Source of the DNA: Bacteroides sp. GM023
GTDB lineage: Bacteria; Bacteroidota; Bacteroidia; Bacteroidales; Bacteroidaceae
Assembly: GCF_014750685.1 (NCBI RefSeq)
Contig: NZ_JAAXGE010000010.1
Coordinates: forward strand, 124,001-188,000
Direction: 5' to 3'
DNA: 64,000 nt
The notes beneath the pieces are model-generated. The model saw only the letters and a program-made list of their open reading frames with translations. It ran no database searches and was not told where the DNA came from. This document shows positions 19,720-29,452 of this stretch, one piece after another (position 1 is the stretch's first letter; each line of letters starts with the position of its first letter). The translations under genes were made by a program, and so were the position numbers.

Positions 19720-21402
19720 ATGAAAAAAATAATATACTATATACTATTTCTAAGCTGTGTATTTTCATCCTGTTCACTAGATGAGCAAACTTACACGGAA
19801 GTGGATAAAAAAACTTATATGAGAAATGCTTCTGAAGCGCAAAACGTACTGTTAGGCGTCTACAGGGATATGATTCAAGGAGGCATATATGGATATCATT
19901 TATCACTTCTGTTCACGATTCCCACTGATTTAGCCAAATGCGAAGGAAACAGCACCAATGGCTTCCGCCTGGTTCCGGCTAATGCATACACCGCTACTCA
20001 ATCAGAAGTACAAAGTACCTGGTCAGCACTTTATAATGCCGTTTATGATGCAAATGACTTTATGGAAACTTTACAGAGCAATGTGAATCAATTTGGAGAC
20101 GACGACCAACAGAAAGCTGTTGTTTATATGGCAGAAGCACGTGCACTACGCGCATTGTATTATTTTGAGTTGGTTCGCTGGTACGGAAACATTGCATTGA
20201 TGACCAACACTGCTCAATCTTCTCAACACCCTTCTACTTTTGTACAAGCTGCACCGGAAGATGTGTATAAATTCATCGAAGCCGATCTAAAATTCGCGAT
20301 AAGCAACTTGCCTTATGCACAAGATGACAAAATACGTTCCAACAATAGTTTCCGTTTCTCAAAAGGTGCTGCACTCGGCTTGCTGACTAAAGTATATGCC
20401 ACATGGGCAGGAAGTCCGATCAATGATAAAAGCAAATGGGAAGAAGCAGCCAAGACAGCTAAAATTCTAGTAGAATCGGGCAAACATCATCTATTAGATG
20501 ATTACGAACAACTTTGGCGTAACACCTGCAATGGGATATGGAATCCGGACGAAAGTTTGATAGAAGTCAGTTTCTACGCCCCTACAGTAACAGGAACTTC
20601 TTCTCAAGACCCTTGTGGACGCATCGGCAAATGGAATGGCGTCTCTGCATCTGGTATCAGAGGTGTACGCAATGCAGGAAATTGGAGAGTGGTAAGTACA
20701 TTCCTGCGTGACTGGAAAGATCGTCAAAGCGATAAACGATGGGCTATTTCCTTCTCAGATTATAGATATGGAAAAAAAGAAGCAACTGGTGAAGACGGAG
20801 TAAAAATAGCCATTAATGCTGAAACTTTCGAAACGGCTATTTCCGATGCTGGAACTGCAAAAGCAAAAAAAGCCTATGACAATGGATGTTGCCCGGCAAA
20901 ATGGGATACCGAAAAGTATGTAAATGCCAGCAACTACCTGGTCAATGCAGACTACTCAAATATCAATTGGTATGTATTACGTTATGCAGATGTATTGCTG
21001 CTTTATGCAGAAGCCTTAAATGAATGGAAAGGTGGTCCTACTACAGAAGCTTACGAAGCGATCAATATGGTACGTCGTCGTGGATTTGGCTTATCTGTAA
21101 ACACTGCAAGCAGTCTGTCTGATCTTGCCACTGGAATGGATCACGATACATTCCAACAAGCGATTCGTGATGAACGCGCTTATGAACTGGCTTATGAGGG
21201 TCACAGGCGTCAGGATTTGATTCGTTGGGGAATCTATTATGAAAGTATCCGCAAAACAGCACAAAACTTAATTGATTGGTGCGGCGATCCTAATTATATA
21301 TGTGTGGATTTCACAAAGAAAGGTAAACATGAATTATTACCGATTCCACAACGTGACATGAAATTAATGACCTCTTTCGAGCAAAACCCAGGCTGGAAAT
21401 AA
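19720..21402 (+). CDS. SusD/RagB-like glycan-binding lipoprotein
   Basis: The 560-aa protein has a lipoprotein signal (lipid Cys in FSSC) and the SusD family marks: RNASEAQNVLLGVYR near the start, MAEARALRALYYFELVRWYG in the TPR region, RYADVLLLYAEALNE, and the C-terminal RDERAYELAYEGHRRQDLIRW block. SusD caps the SusC barrel and binds the incoming glycan. It is last in the 12263-21402 operon. A large nested inverted repeat follows it. Confidence 0.95.
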   Translation: MKKIIYYILFLSCVFSSCSLDEQTYTEVDKKTYMRNASEAQNVLLGVYRDMIQGGIYGYHLSLLFTIPTDLAKCEGNSTNGFRLVPANAYTATQSEVQSTWSALYNAVYDANDFMETLQSNVNQFGDDDQQKAVVYMAEARALRALYYFELVRWYGNIALMTNTAQSSQHPSTFVQAAPEDVYKFIEADLKFAISNLPYAQDDKIRSNNSFRFSKGAALGLLTKVYATWAGSPINDKSKWEEAAKTAKILVESGKHHLLDDYEQLWRNTCNGIWNPDESLIEVSFYAPTVTGTSSQDPCGRIGKWNGVSASGIRGVRNAGNWRVVSTFLRDWKDRQSDKRWAISFSDYRYGKKEATGEDGVKIAINAETFETAISDAGTAKAKKAYDNGCCPAKWDTEKYVNASNYLVNADYSNINWYVLRYADVLLLYAEALNEWKGGPTTEAYEAINMVRRRGFGLSVNTASSLSDLATGMDHDTFQQAIRDERAYELAYEGHRRQDLIRWGIYYESIRKTAQNLIDWCGDPNYICVDFTKKGKHELLPIPQRDMKLMTSFEQNPGWK

Positions 21403-21412
21403 ATCGTTAAAC

Positions 21413-21537
21413 GAGCTTTTCGATATTCTCCAATAAGTCTTGTCAAACAAATGAATCATTACAAGACTGGTTCATAAATCAAGGCATATTGGAGAATATT
21501 AAAACCTTTTTCAACAAAATCAAAACTTGAAAAGCTC
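21413..21537. repeat. Three nested inverted repeats between SusD and GH88
   Basis: Three perfect arms are nested. GAGCTTTTC (21413-21421) pairs with 21529-21537, ATATTCTCCAATA (21423-21435) with 21487-21499, and AGTCTTGT (21436-21443) with 21461-21468. The left arms are almost continuous (30 pairs in 31 nt) and the right arms are separated by 18 and 29 nt. In RNA this gives one long stem with one-sided bulges. It starts 11 nt after the SusD stop, so it may stabilise or end the SusCD message. Confidence 0.7.
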
Positions 21538-21588
21538 TAATTAAATGCCTTTTCGACAATCCTGTAACACAAAATTAGACCTTTCGGC

Positions 21589-21596
21589 TACTTTTG
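21589..21596 (+). promoter_or_regulatory. -7 box of the GH88-PL12 operon
   Basis: TACTTTTG, 37 nt before the GH88 start, matches the Bacteroides -7 consensus. No TTTG -33 is seen, as at the two other lyase promoters. Confidence 0.45.
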
Positions 21597-21632
21597 CATC
21601 AGTTACAAAACTTCTAAAAACAATCACTTAAA

Positions 21633-22919
21633 ATGAATAACATGAAAAAGAAACTTGTTCTCTTTGCTTCGGTTACTATCGCACTTGCATCGTGCCAGAC
21701 AGCTCCAAAGGAAGACTACAGTTGGATTAAAAAAGGACTGGATGTAGCTTCTGCCCAGTTGCAACTTTCTGCTGAAGAAGTTAGCAACACAGGTATGCTT
21801 CCACGTTCTATCCGCACAGGTTATGATATGGATTTCCTTTGCCGTCAGTTGGAAAGAGATTCACTGACATTTAAAGATTCACTTCGCGCACAACCGACCG
21901 CAGAACAATTGGGCAAACGTCGTCTTTGTGGCATCCATGACTGGACAAGCGGCTTCTTCCCCGGTTCTTTATGGTACGCATACGAGCTGACAGGAAACGA
22001 CACACTGAAAGCTGAAGCCATTCAATATACTAATCTTCTGAATCCGGTACGCTATTATAAAGGTACGCACGATTTAGGATTTATGATAAACTGTAGCTAT
22101 GGCAACGCAGAACGTCTTGCTCCCAACGATACCATCGTAGCAGTAATGAGAGAAACTGCCGACAATCTTTGCGGACGTTTCAACGACTCTATCGCAGCTA
22201 TCCGTTCCTGGGATTTCGGTACATGGAACTTCCCGGTAATCATTGACAATATGATGAATCTTGACCTTCTGTTCAACGTAGCCAAAGCAACGGGTGACAG
22301 CAGATATAAAGATGTTGCCATCAAACATGCCATGACTACCATGCACAATCACTTCCGCCCGGATTATACTTGCTGGCATGTAGTGAGCTACAACAACGAC
22401 GGAACTGTTGAACGTAAGCAGACTCACCAAGGCAAGAATGACGATTCTTCATGGGCACGCGGCCAGGCATGGGCTGTATATGGCTATACCTCTTGCTACC
22501 GTGAAACCAATGACAGCACTTTCCTGAACTTTGCAGTGAAGATTGCCGATATGATTATGGAACGTGTGAAAACAGACAACGCTATTCCTTACTGGGATTA
22601 TGATGCTCCTGTGACGGAAGAAACTCCGCGTGATGCATCTGCCGCTTCTGTTACCGCTTCTGCATTGATAGAGCTTAGCACAATGGTTCCTGATGGTAAG
22701 AAATACCTGGATTATGCTGAAAAGATTCTGAAGAGTTTGTCAAGTGACGCATACCTTGCAAAGGTTGGCGACAACCAGGGATTCATCCTGATGCACTCTG
22801 TAGGCTCACTGCCTAACGGTTCTGAAATTGACACTCCGCTGAATTATGCTGACTACTACTATTTGGAAGCATTGAAGAGATTCATGGATCTGAAAGGTAT
22901 CAATTACAAAAATATCTAA
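21633..22919 (+). CDS. GH88 unsaturated glucuronyl hydrolase
   Basis: The 428-aa protein has a signal peptide with a lipobox (LASC, Cys21). It matches the GH88 (alpha/alpha)6 barrel: the HDLGFM block with candidate catalytic Asp147, the IIDNMMNLDLL block with Asp205, and SWARGQAW and DASAASVTAS blocks. The enzyme hydrates the 4,5-double bond of unsaturated uronic acids left by lyases, releasing glucosamine. It corresponds in place to BT4658. It precedes the periplasmic PL12 by 28 nt and should act in the periplasm on lyase-made disaccharides. An ATG nine bases later (MKKK) is an equally possible start. Confidence 0.92.
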   Translation: MNNMKKKLVLFASVTIALASCQTAPKEDYSWIKKGLDVASAQLQLSAEEVSNTGMLPRSIRTGYDMDFLCRQLERDSLTFKDSLRAQPTAEQLGKRRLCGIHDWTSGFFPGSLWYAYELTGNDTLKAEAIQYTNLLNPVRYYKGTHDLGFMINCSYGNAERLAPNDTIVAVMRETADNLCGRFNDSIAAIRSWDFGTWNFPVIIDNMMNLDLLFNVAKATGDSRYKDVAIKHAMTTMHNHFRPDYTCWHVVSYNNDGTVERKQTHQGKNDDSSWARGQAWAVYGYTSCYRETNDSTFLNFAVKIADMIMERVKTDNAIPYWDYDAPVTEETPRDASAASVTASALIELSTMVPDGKKYLDYAEKILKSLSSDAYLAKVGDNQGFILMHSVGSLPNGSEIDTPLNYADYYYLEALKRFMDLKGINYKNI

Positions 22920-22947
22920 GACATAAAACCATAACACCGAATCTATC

Positions 22948-24948
22948 ATGAATAAAAAATTAAAGTATATCGTCCTGCTGACATTTGCATGTTTCGTAGG
23001 TAAAGGTTATGCCCAGGAGTTGAAAAGCGAAGTATTTTCACTTCTCAACCTGGACTACCCGGGACTGGAAAAAGTGAAAACGCTGCACCAGGAAAGTAAA
23101 GACGAAGATGCCGCAAAAGCATTGCTCGATTACTACCGCGCACGTACCAACGTGAAAACTCCGGATATCAATCTGAATAAAATCACTATCGGCAAAGAAG
23201 AACAGCAGTGGGCAGACGATGCACTGAAGCATACCTTCTTCGTTCACAAAGGTTATCAGCCTTCTTACAATTACGGAGAAGACATCAACTGGCAATACTG
23301 GCCGGTAAAAGACAACGAACTTCGCTGGCAGTTGCACCGTCACAAATGGTTCACTCCGATGGGTAAGGCTTACCGTGTATCCGGTGACGAGAAATACGCC
23401 AAAGAATGGGCACACCAATACATCGACTGGATTAAAAAGAATCCGCTGGTGAAAATGGACAAGAAAGAATATGAAATGGTTAGCGACGGAAAAATCAAGG
23501 GCGAAGTAGAAAACGTACGTTTCGCATGGCGTCCTCTGGAAGTAAGCAACCGTCTGCAAGACCAGACTTCGCAGTTCCAGTTGTTCCTGCCTTCTCCTTC
23601 TTTCACTCCGGACTTTCTGACTGAGTTCTTAGTGAATTATTACAAGCATGCCATACATATCTTAGGCAATTACTCCGACCAGGGTAATCACTTGCTGTTC
23701 GAAGCTCAACGTATGATTTATGCCGGTGCTTTCTTCCCGGAATTCAAAGATGCTCCGGCTTGGAGAAAAAGTGGTATCGACATCCTGAACCGTGAAATTC
23801 ATGTACAGGTATATGAAGATGGCGGACAGTTCGAACTCGACCCGCACTATCACCTCGCTGCTATCAATATTTTCTGCAAGGCATTAGGTATCGCTGACGC
23901 TAACGGATTCCGTAAGGAATTCCCACAGGACTATTTGGATACAATCGAAAGCATGATTATGTTCTATGCAAACATTTCTTTCCCGGATTACACAAACCCA
24001 TGTTTCAGTGACGCCAAACTGACAACTAAGAAAGAAATGGTGAAGAACTACAAGTCATGGAGCAAACTGTTCCCGAAAAACCAGGCTATCAAATACTTTG
24101 CAACAGAAGGTAAAGAAGGCGCATTGCCGGATTATATGTCTAAGGGATTCTTGAAATCAGGTTTCTTCGTATTCCGTAATTCCTGGGGAATGGATGCTAC
24201 TCAAATGGTCGTTAAGGCTGGTCCGAAAGCATTTTGGCACTGTCAGCCGGACAACGGTACATTCGAACTTTGGTTCAACGGCAAGAACTTGTTCCCAGAT
24301 TCAGGTTCGTATGTATATGCAGGCGAAGGCGAAGTGATGGAACAACGCAACTGGCACCGTCAGACTTGTGTACACAACACTGTAACCCTGAACAACAAGA
24401 ACCTGGATACTACAGAATCAGTTACCAAACTGTGGCAGCCGGAAGGTGCTATCCAAACTTTGGTTACCGAAAATCCAAGTTACAAGAACTTGAAGCATCG
24501 CCGTTCCGTATTCTTCGTCGATAACACTTACTTCGTAATCGTAGACGAAATGACAGGTAGCGCTAAAGGTTCTATCAATCTTCATTACCAAATGCCGAAA
24601 GGTGAAATCGCCAACAGCCGCGAAGACATGACATTCCTTACTCAATTTGAGGATAGAAGCAACATGAAACTGCAATGTTTCGGCCCTGCCGGCATGAGCA
24701 TGAAGAAAGAACCGGGATGGTGTTCAACTGCTTATCGCAAACGTTATAAACGTATGAATGTATCATTCAACGTAAAGAAAGACGGCGAAGAAGCTGTACG
24801 TTATATCACTGTTATCTACCCGGTTAAGAAGAGCGCAGATGCCCCTAAATTTGACGCTAAATTCAAGAACAAAGCGTTCGACGAAAACGGATTGGAAATA
24901 GAAGTGAAAGTAAACGGAAAGAAACAGTCACTAAAATATAAACTCTGA
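22948..24948 (+). CDS. PL12-family heparan sulfate lyase, periplasmic
   Basis: The 666-aa protein has a cleavable signal peptide (GYAQ) and no lipobox, so it is periplasmic. Residues Asn247 (QGNHLL), Tyr301 (DPHYHL), His431 (WHCQPDNGTFE) and His476 (VHNTVT) have the same relative spacing as the active site I recall for the Pedobacter heparinase III. Position matches BT4657, which prefers low-sulfated regions. It acts on imported oligosaccharides and feeds the GH88 enzyme encoded just upstream. Its codon choice is markedly richer in C-ending codons than the two surface PL12 genes. Confidence 0.92.
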   Translation: MNKKLKYIVLLTFACFVGKGYAQELKSEVFSLLNLDYPGLEKVKTLHQESKDEDAAKALLDYYRARTNVKTPDINLNKITIGKEEQQWADDALKHTFFVHKGYQPSYNYGEDINWQYWPVKDNELRWQLHRHKWFTPMGKAYRVSGDEKYAKEWAHQYIDWIKKNPLVKMDKKEYEMVSDGKIKGEVENVRFAWRPLEVSNRLQDQTSQFQLFLPSPSFTPDFLTEFLVNYYKHAIHILGNYSDQGNHLLFEAQRMIYAGAFFPEFKDAPAWRKSGIDILNREIHVQVYEDGGQFELDPHYHLAAINIFCKALGIADANGFRKEFPQDYLDTIESMIMFYANISFPDYTNPCFSDAKLTTKKEMVKNYKSWSKLFPKNQAIKYFATEGKEGALPDYMSKGFLKSGFFVFRNSWGMDATQMVVKAGPKAFWHCQPDNGTFELWFNGKNLFPDSGSYVYAGEGEVMEQRNWHRQTCVHNTVTLNNKNLDTTESVTKLWQPEGAIQTLVTENPSYKNLKHRRSVFFVDNTYFVIVDEMTGSAKGSINLHYQMPKGEIANSREDMTFLTQFEDRSNMKLQCFGPAGMSMKKEPGWCSTAYRKRYKRMNVSFNVKKDGEEAVRYITVIYPVKKSADAPKFDAKFKNKAFDENGLEIEVKVNGKKQSLKYKL

Positions 24949-24988
24949 TAAAAAGACATTCTTCAGTGTCGGTCAGAGCGTAGCGAAG

Positions 24989-25025
24989 AATCTCCTCTCT
25001 ACGTTAAAAAGAGAGGAGATTTTTC
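24989..25025 (+). terminator. Terminator after the periplasmic PL12
   Basis: AATCTCCTCTCT (24989-25000) pairs with 25010-25021 over a 9-nt loop and is followed by TTTT. No promoter is obvious between it and the sulfatase, so it may be a partial stop that lowers expression of the downstream genes. Confidence 0.65.
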
Positions 25026-25109
25026 GTCACTACGCATCCCTGAATGGCAGTCATATCCGGCTATTATTCGTTTATTAATATCACATTCTCCTCAAAAACA
25101 CTCTTTATT

Positions 25110-26720
25110 ATGAGAAACAATCCCTCTACCCTACTCCTTCCATTAGCTGCATTAAGCCTTGCTTCCTGCGGCAATCAGAAGAAAGAAGAAACTAAACGAC
25201 CGAACATCATCTTTATGATGACGGACGACCATACCACCCAAGCCATGTCCTGCTATGGCGGCAACTTGATTCAGACTCCCAACATGGACCGGATTGCCAA
25301 CGAAGGTATTCGTTTGGATAACTGCTATGCAGTCAACGCCCTTTCCGGCCCCTCACGAGCCTGTATCCTCACCGGCAAATTCAGTCACGAAAATGGTTTC
25401 ACCGACAATGCAAGTACATTCAACGGTGACCAGCAGACATTCCCCAAACTCCTCCAACAAGCCGGTTATCAGACTGCCATGATTGGTAAATGGCATCTTA
25501 TCAGTGAGCCGCAAGGGTTCGATCATTGGAGCATCCTTAGCGGTCAGCACGAACAAGGTGACTACTACGACCCCGACTTTTGGGAAGACGGCAAGCATAT
25601 CGTAGAAAAAGGATATGCAACGGATATTATCACTGATAAAGCCATTGAGTTTCTCGAAGGCCGGGATAAGAGCAAACCGTTCTGTATGATGTATCATCAG
25701 AAAGCTCCGCACCGCAACTGGATGCCTGCTCCCCGCTATCTGGGTATCTTCAACAATACTACTTTCCCCGAACCCGCCAACCTGTTCGACGATTACGAAG
25801 GACGCGGAAGGGCAGCACGCGAACAGGATATGTCCATCGAACACACGCTCACCGATGATTGGGACCTCAAACTACTGACCCGCGAAGAGATGTTGAAAGA
25901 TACGACAAACCGTCTTTACAGCGTATATAAGCGTATGCCTGCCGAAGTACAGGACAAATGGGATTCTGTATATGCACAACGTATCGCAGAATATCGCAAA
26001 GGCGACCTGAAAGGCAAAGCATTAATCAGTTGGAAATATCAACAGTATATGCGCGACTACCTGGCTACTACATTAGCAGTAGATGAAAATATCGGCCGAC
26101 TGATGAACTATCTCGAAAAGATCGGTGAACTGGACAACACAATCATTGTCTACACTTCCGACCAGGGTTTCTTCCTCGGCGAGCACGGTTGGTTTGACAA
26201 ACGCTTCATGTATGAAGAATGTCAGCGTATGCCGCTTATCATCCGCTATCCGAAGGCTATCAAAGCAGGAAGCACCAGCAACGCAATCAGTATGAATGTA
26301 GACTTTGCTCCTACTTTCCTTGATTTTGCCGGAGCGGAAATTCCGTCTGACATCCAAGGCGCATCTCTGAAACCAATATTGGTTAACGGAGGTCAAACTC
26401 CCGCCGACTGGCGAAAGGCTGCTTATTACCATTACTACGAATATCCGGCTGAACATTCCGTAAAACGTCACTACGGTATCCGTACCCAGGATTTCAAACT
26501 CATCCATTTCTACAACGATATAGATGAATGGGAAATGTACGACATGAAAGCCGACCCGAGAGAAATGAACAACGTCTTCGGTAAACCGGAATATGCAGAA
26601 AAACAAAAAGAATTGATGCAACTCCTTCAGGATACCCAAAAACAATATAACGACACCGACCCCGATGAAAAAGAGAAAGTTCTTTTCAAAGGAGACCGTC
26701 GACAAATGAAAAACCGCTAG
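25110..26720 (+). CDS. S1-family sulfatase lipoprotein, likely glucosamine-6-O-sulfatase
   Basis: From the ATG at 25110 the protein is 536 aa with a lipoprotein signal (LASC). An upstream ATG at 25044 would bury the signal peptide, so it is rejected. Sulfatase marks: FMMTDDH (Asp39 and Asp40, calcium site), the formylglycine motif SGPSR with Ser79 as the residue modified by the anaerobic maturase, GKWHL, and TSDQGFFLGEHGWFDKR. The position matches BT4656, a 6-O-sulfatase acting on (N-acetyl)glucosamine-6-sulfate of heparin. The formylglycine maturase is not in the window. Substrate is inferred from synteny. Confidence 0.88.
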   Translation: MRNNPSTLLLPLAALSLASCGNQKKEETKRPNIIFMMTDDHTTQAMSCYGGNLIQTPNMDRIANEGIRLDNCYAVNALSGPSRACILTGKFSHENGFTDNASTFNGDQQTFPKLLQQAGYQTAMIGKWHLISEPQGFDHWSILSGQHEQGDYYDPDFWEDGKHIVEKGYATDIITDKAIEFLEGRDKSKPFCMMYHQKAPHRNWMPAPRYLGIFNNTTFPEPANLFDDYEGRGRAAREQDMSIEHTLTDDWDLKLLTREEMLKDTTNRLYSVYKRMPAEVQDKWDSVYAQRIAEYRKGDLKGKALISWKYQQYMRDYLATTLAVDENIGRLMNYLEKIGELDNTIIVYTSDQGFFLGEHGWFDKRFMYEECQRMPLIIRYPKAIKAGSTSNAISMNVDFAPTFLDFAGAEIPSDIQGASLKPILVNGGQTPADWRKAAYYHYYEYPAEHSVKRHYGIRTQDFKLIHFYNDIDEWEMYDMKADPREMNNVFGKPEYAEKQKELMQLLQDTQKQYNDTDPDEKEKVLFKGDRRQMKNR

Positions 26721-26735
26721 CCAGCGAGGCGCTGG
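26721..26735. repeat. Short GC-rich hairpin directly after the sulfatase stop
   Basis: CCAGCG and CGCTGG pair around a 3-nt loop immediately after the stop codon. There is no T-run after it. It may be a processing or stability element in the message. Confidence 0.35.
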
Positions 26736-26822
26736 AGCCAGGTTTCCTTGCGGATGAGGGAAATATAACATTTAGTACAAATTACAAAAAAGAAGAATTA
26801 ACCGAATTAATTAGATAAAACC

Positions 26823-28451
26823 ATGGATAGAAGAAAGTTTTTAAAAAACACAGGCTGGTCTTTCCTCGGATTGGCAGCTTCAGGCAGTTTACTAGGTTCT
26901 TGTGCACCGGGAAGCAAGGATGCCAAGAAAATCATGCCATCGGCAAGCAACCTCAAAATGTATTGGGGTGACTTACACAACCACTGTAACATCACATACG
27001 GACACGGCGACATGCGCGATGCTTTTGAAGAAGCGAAAGGACAATTGGATTTTGTCAGTGTAACCCCTCATGCCATGTGGCCGGATATTCCCGGAGCAGA
27101 CGATCCTCGTCTGAAATGGGTAATCGACTACCACACGGGCGCTTTCAAGCGTTTGCGTGAAGGCGGCTACGAGAAATATGTAAGAATGACTAATGAGTAT
27201 AACAAGGAAGGTGAATTCCTGACTTTCGTCGGATACGAAGCCCATAGCATGGAGCATGGCGACCATGTTGCACTGAACTATGACCTGGATGCACCGCTTG
27301 TAGAATGTACTTCTATCGAAGACTGGAAAGAAAAAGCTAAAGGACACAAAGTATTCGTTACTCCGCACCACATGGGTTATCAGGGCGGTTATCGCGGTTA
27401 CAACTGGAATTGCTTTACTGAAGGTGATATTACTCCATTCGTAGAAATGTATTCCCGCCACGGTTTGGCAGAAAGCGACCAGGGAGATTATCCTTATCTG
27501 CACGATATGGGACCACGTCAGTGGGAAGGAACGATCCAGTATGGCCTTGAATTAGGCAATAAGTTTGGTATCATGGCTTCTACCGACCAGCACTCCGGTT
27601 ATCCGGGAAGTTATGGCGACGGACGTATTGGTGTACTGGCTCCGTCATTGACTCGCGACGCTCTTTGGGAAGCTCTCCGTAACCGCCACGTATGTGCCGC
27701 AACGGGTGATAAGATTCTTATAGATTTCCGTCTGAATGACGCTCTTATGGGAGATGTAGTTCGTGGAAACAGCCGTCGTATCTATCTGAACGTAACAGGT
27801 GAAAGCTGCATCGACTATGTAGATATTGTAAAGAACGGTCAGATTTTAGCTCGTATGAACGGACCGTTGACTCCGGTTGCTCCGGAAGGTGATACGGTAC
27901 GTTGCAAAGTTAAAGTTGATTTTGGTTGGAATCGTGAAGAGAAATACGTACATTGGCAGGGTAAATTGTCATTAGACAAAGGACAGCTACATGGAGTGAC
28001 TCCTTGTTTCCGTGGCGCAGCCTTCACTTCTCCGCAGGAAGGTGAGACTGAATTCCACACACACGTCAACCGTATATTGTCTGTTGGCGACAAGGAAACC
28101 GAACTGGATATGTACAGCAGCAAGAATCCGAATACTACGACAGCAGCTATGCAAGCTGTAATTCTTGACGTGGAAATGCCGAAAGACGGCAAGATTATTG
28201 CTGAATTCAACGGCAAGAAGTTTGAACATACATTGGGCGAATTACTTGAAGGTTCACGTTCACACTTTATGATAGGTTGGTTGAGCGAAGCAATCCTCTT
28301 CAACCGTGCCATGCCGGAAAGCTGCTTTACAGTAGAGCACTATATGGAAGACAAAGAGCCTCAACGCGATACGGATTATTACTATGTACGCGCCCGCCAA
28401 CGTGACGGACAATGGGCTTGGAGTTCACCGATTTGGGCAGAAAGAGTGTGA
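26823..28451 (+). CDS. DUF3604/PHP-type metal-dependent protein, exported lipoprotein
   Basis: The 542-aa protein starts MDRRKFLKNTGW, a twin-arginine-like motif, followed by a hydrophobic stretch and a lipobox (LLGSC). The domain has PHP/DUF3604 metal-ligand motifs: GDLHNHCN, SVTPHAMW, VTPHHMGY and ASTDQHSG. A beta domain follows (about 300-540). Such proteins are predicted metallo-hydrolases with no settled reaction that I know. It sits between the 6-O-sulfatase and the ROK kinase in a heparin locus that shows no obvious N-sulfamidase. A role in removing N-sulfate or another substituent from glucosamine is a guess worth testing. Confidence 0.75.
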   Translation: MDRRKFLKNTGWSFLGLAASGSLLGSCAPGSKDAKKIMPSASNLKMYWGDLHNHCNITYGHGDMRDAFEEAKGQLDFVSVTPHAMWPDIPGADDPRLKWVIDYHTGAFKRLREGGYEKYVRMTNEYNKEGEFLTFVGYEAHSMEHGDHVALNYDLDAPLVECTSIEDWKEKAKGHKVFVTPHHMGYQGGYRGYNWNCFTEGDITPFVEMYSRHGLAESDQGDYPYLHDMGPRQWEGTIQYGLELGNKFGIMASTDQHSGYPGSYGDGRIGVLAPSLTRDALWEALRNRHVCAATGDKILIDFRLNDALMGDVVRGNSRRIYLNVTGESCIDYVDIVKNGQILARMNGPLTPVAPEGDTVRCKVKVDFGWNREEKYVHWQGKLSLDKGQLHGVTPCFRGAAFTSPQEGETEFHTHVNRILSVGDKETELDMYSSKNPNTTTAAMQAVILDVEMPKDGKIIAEFNGKKFEHTLGELLEGSRSHFMIGWLSEAILFNRAMPESCFTVEHYMEDKEPQRDTDYYYVRARQRDGQWAWSSPIWAERV

Positions 28452-28480
28452 TTTTCAAGTATTAAATATTACTTAGTGAT

Positions 28481-29452
28481 ATGGAAAAAGAATACGCTAT
28501 AGGAATTGACCTTGGCGGAACTTCTGTGAAATACGCCCTTATTGATAATGAAGGCGTATTTCATTTTCAAGGGAAGTTGCCGTCGAAAGCCGATGTATCA
28601 GCTGAAGCTGTCATCGGGCAGTTGATTGCTGCCATCAATGAAGTGAAGGCTTTTGCTGAAAAGCAAGAGTTCAAGATTGACGGTATAGGAATCGGGACAC
28701 CGGGTATCGTAGATTGTACGAACCGCATCGTTTTGGGTGGAGCGGAAAACATCAAAGGATGGGAAAATCTGCATTTGGCAGACCGCATTGAAACTGAAAC
28801 CGGAATCCCAGCTTTATTGGGAAATGATGCCAATCTGATGGGATTGGGCGAAACTATGTACGGAGCCGGTCAGGGCGCCACTCATGTTGTTTTCTTAACG
28901 GTAGGAACCGGAATCGGCGGTGCAGTGGTTATCGACGGGAAATTGTTCAACGGTTATGCCAACCGGGGAACGGAATTGGGACATGTACCTTTAATTGCCA
29001 ATGGTGAGCCTTGTGCCTGCGGTTCTGTCGGCTGCCTGGAGCATTATGCTTCGACTTCGGCTTTGGTACGCCGTTTCAGCCAACGAATAGCGGAAGTGGG
29101 TATCTCTTATCCGAACGAGGAAATCAACGGAGAACTGATTGTCCGTCTTTACAAAGAGGGCGACAGGATTGCCACCGAATCCCTGGAAGAACATTGCGAT
29201 TTCCTGGGACATGGAATTGCCGGATTTATCAATATCTTCAGCCCGCAAAAGATTGTGATAGGCGGAGGACTTTCTGAAGCCGGAGACTTTTATATTCAGA
29301 AAGTAAGTGAGAAAGCCCATCGTTATGCCATTTCCGACTGTGCTGTGAATACGGAAATCATGGCTGCCGCCTTAGGCAACAAAGCCGGAAGTATCGGAGC
29401 CGCTTCACTTGTATTTACTCAATTTTCCGCTCCCAACTTAATCAGATTATGA
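28481..29452 (+). CDS. ROK-family sugar kinase
   Basis: The 323-aa protein has the ROK ATP site IGIDLGGTSVKYALID, GIGTPGIVD, the GNDANLMGLGE block with the catalytic Asp, VGTGIGGAVV, and the zinc motif ELGH...CACGSVGCLEH. These kinases phosphorylate glucose, GlcNAc or similar sugars in the cytoplasm. In this locus the likely substrates are glucosamine or GlcNAc released from heparin/heparan sulfate (BT4654 position). The stop overlaps the MFS start by 4 nt (ATGA), so transport and phosphorylation are translationally coupled. Confidence 0.9.
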   Translation: MEKEYAIGIDLGGTSVKYALIDNEGVFHFQGKLPSKADVSAEAVIGQLIAAINEVKAFAEKQEFKIDGIGIGTPGIVDCTNRIVLGGAENIKGWENLHLADRIETETGIPALLGNDANLMGLGETMYGAGQGATHVVFLTVGTGIGGAVVIDGKLFNGYANRGTELGHVPLIANGEPCACGSVGCLEHYASTSALVRRFSQRIAEVGISYPNEEINGELIVRLYKEGDRIATESLEEHCDFLGHGIAGFINIFSPQKIVIGGGLSEAGDFYIQKVSEKAHRYAISDCAVNTEIMAAALGNKAGSIGAASLVFTQFSAPNLIRL

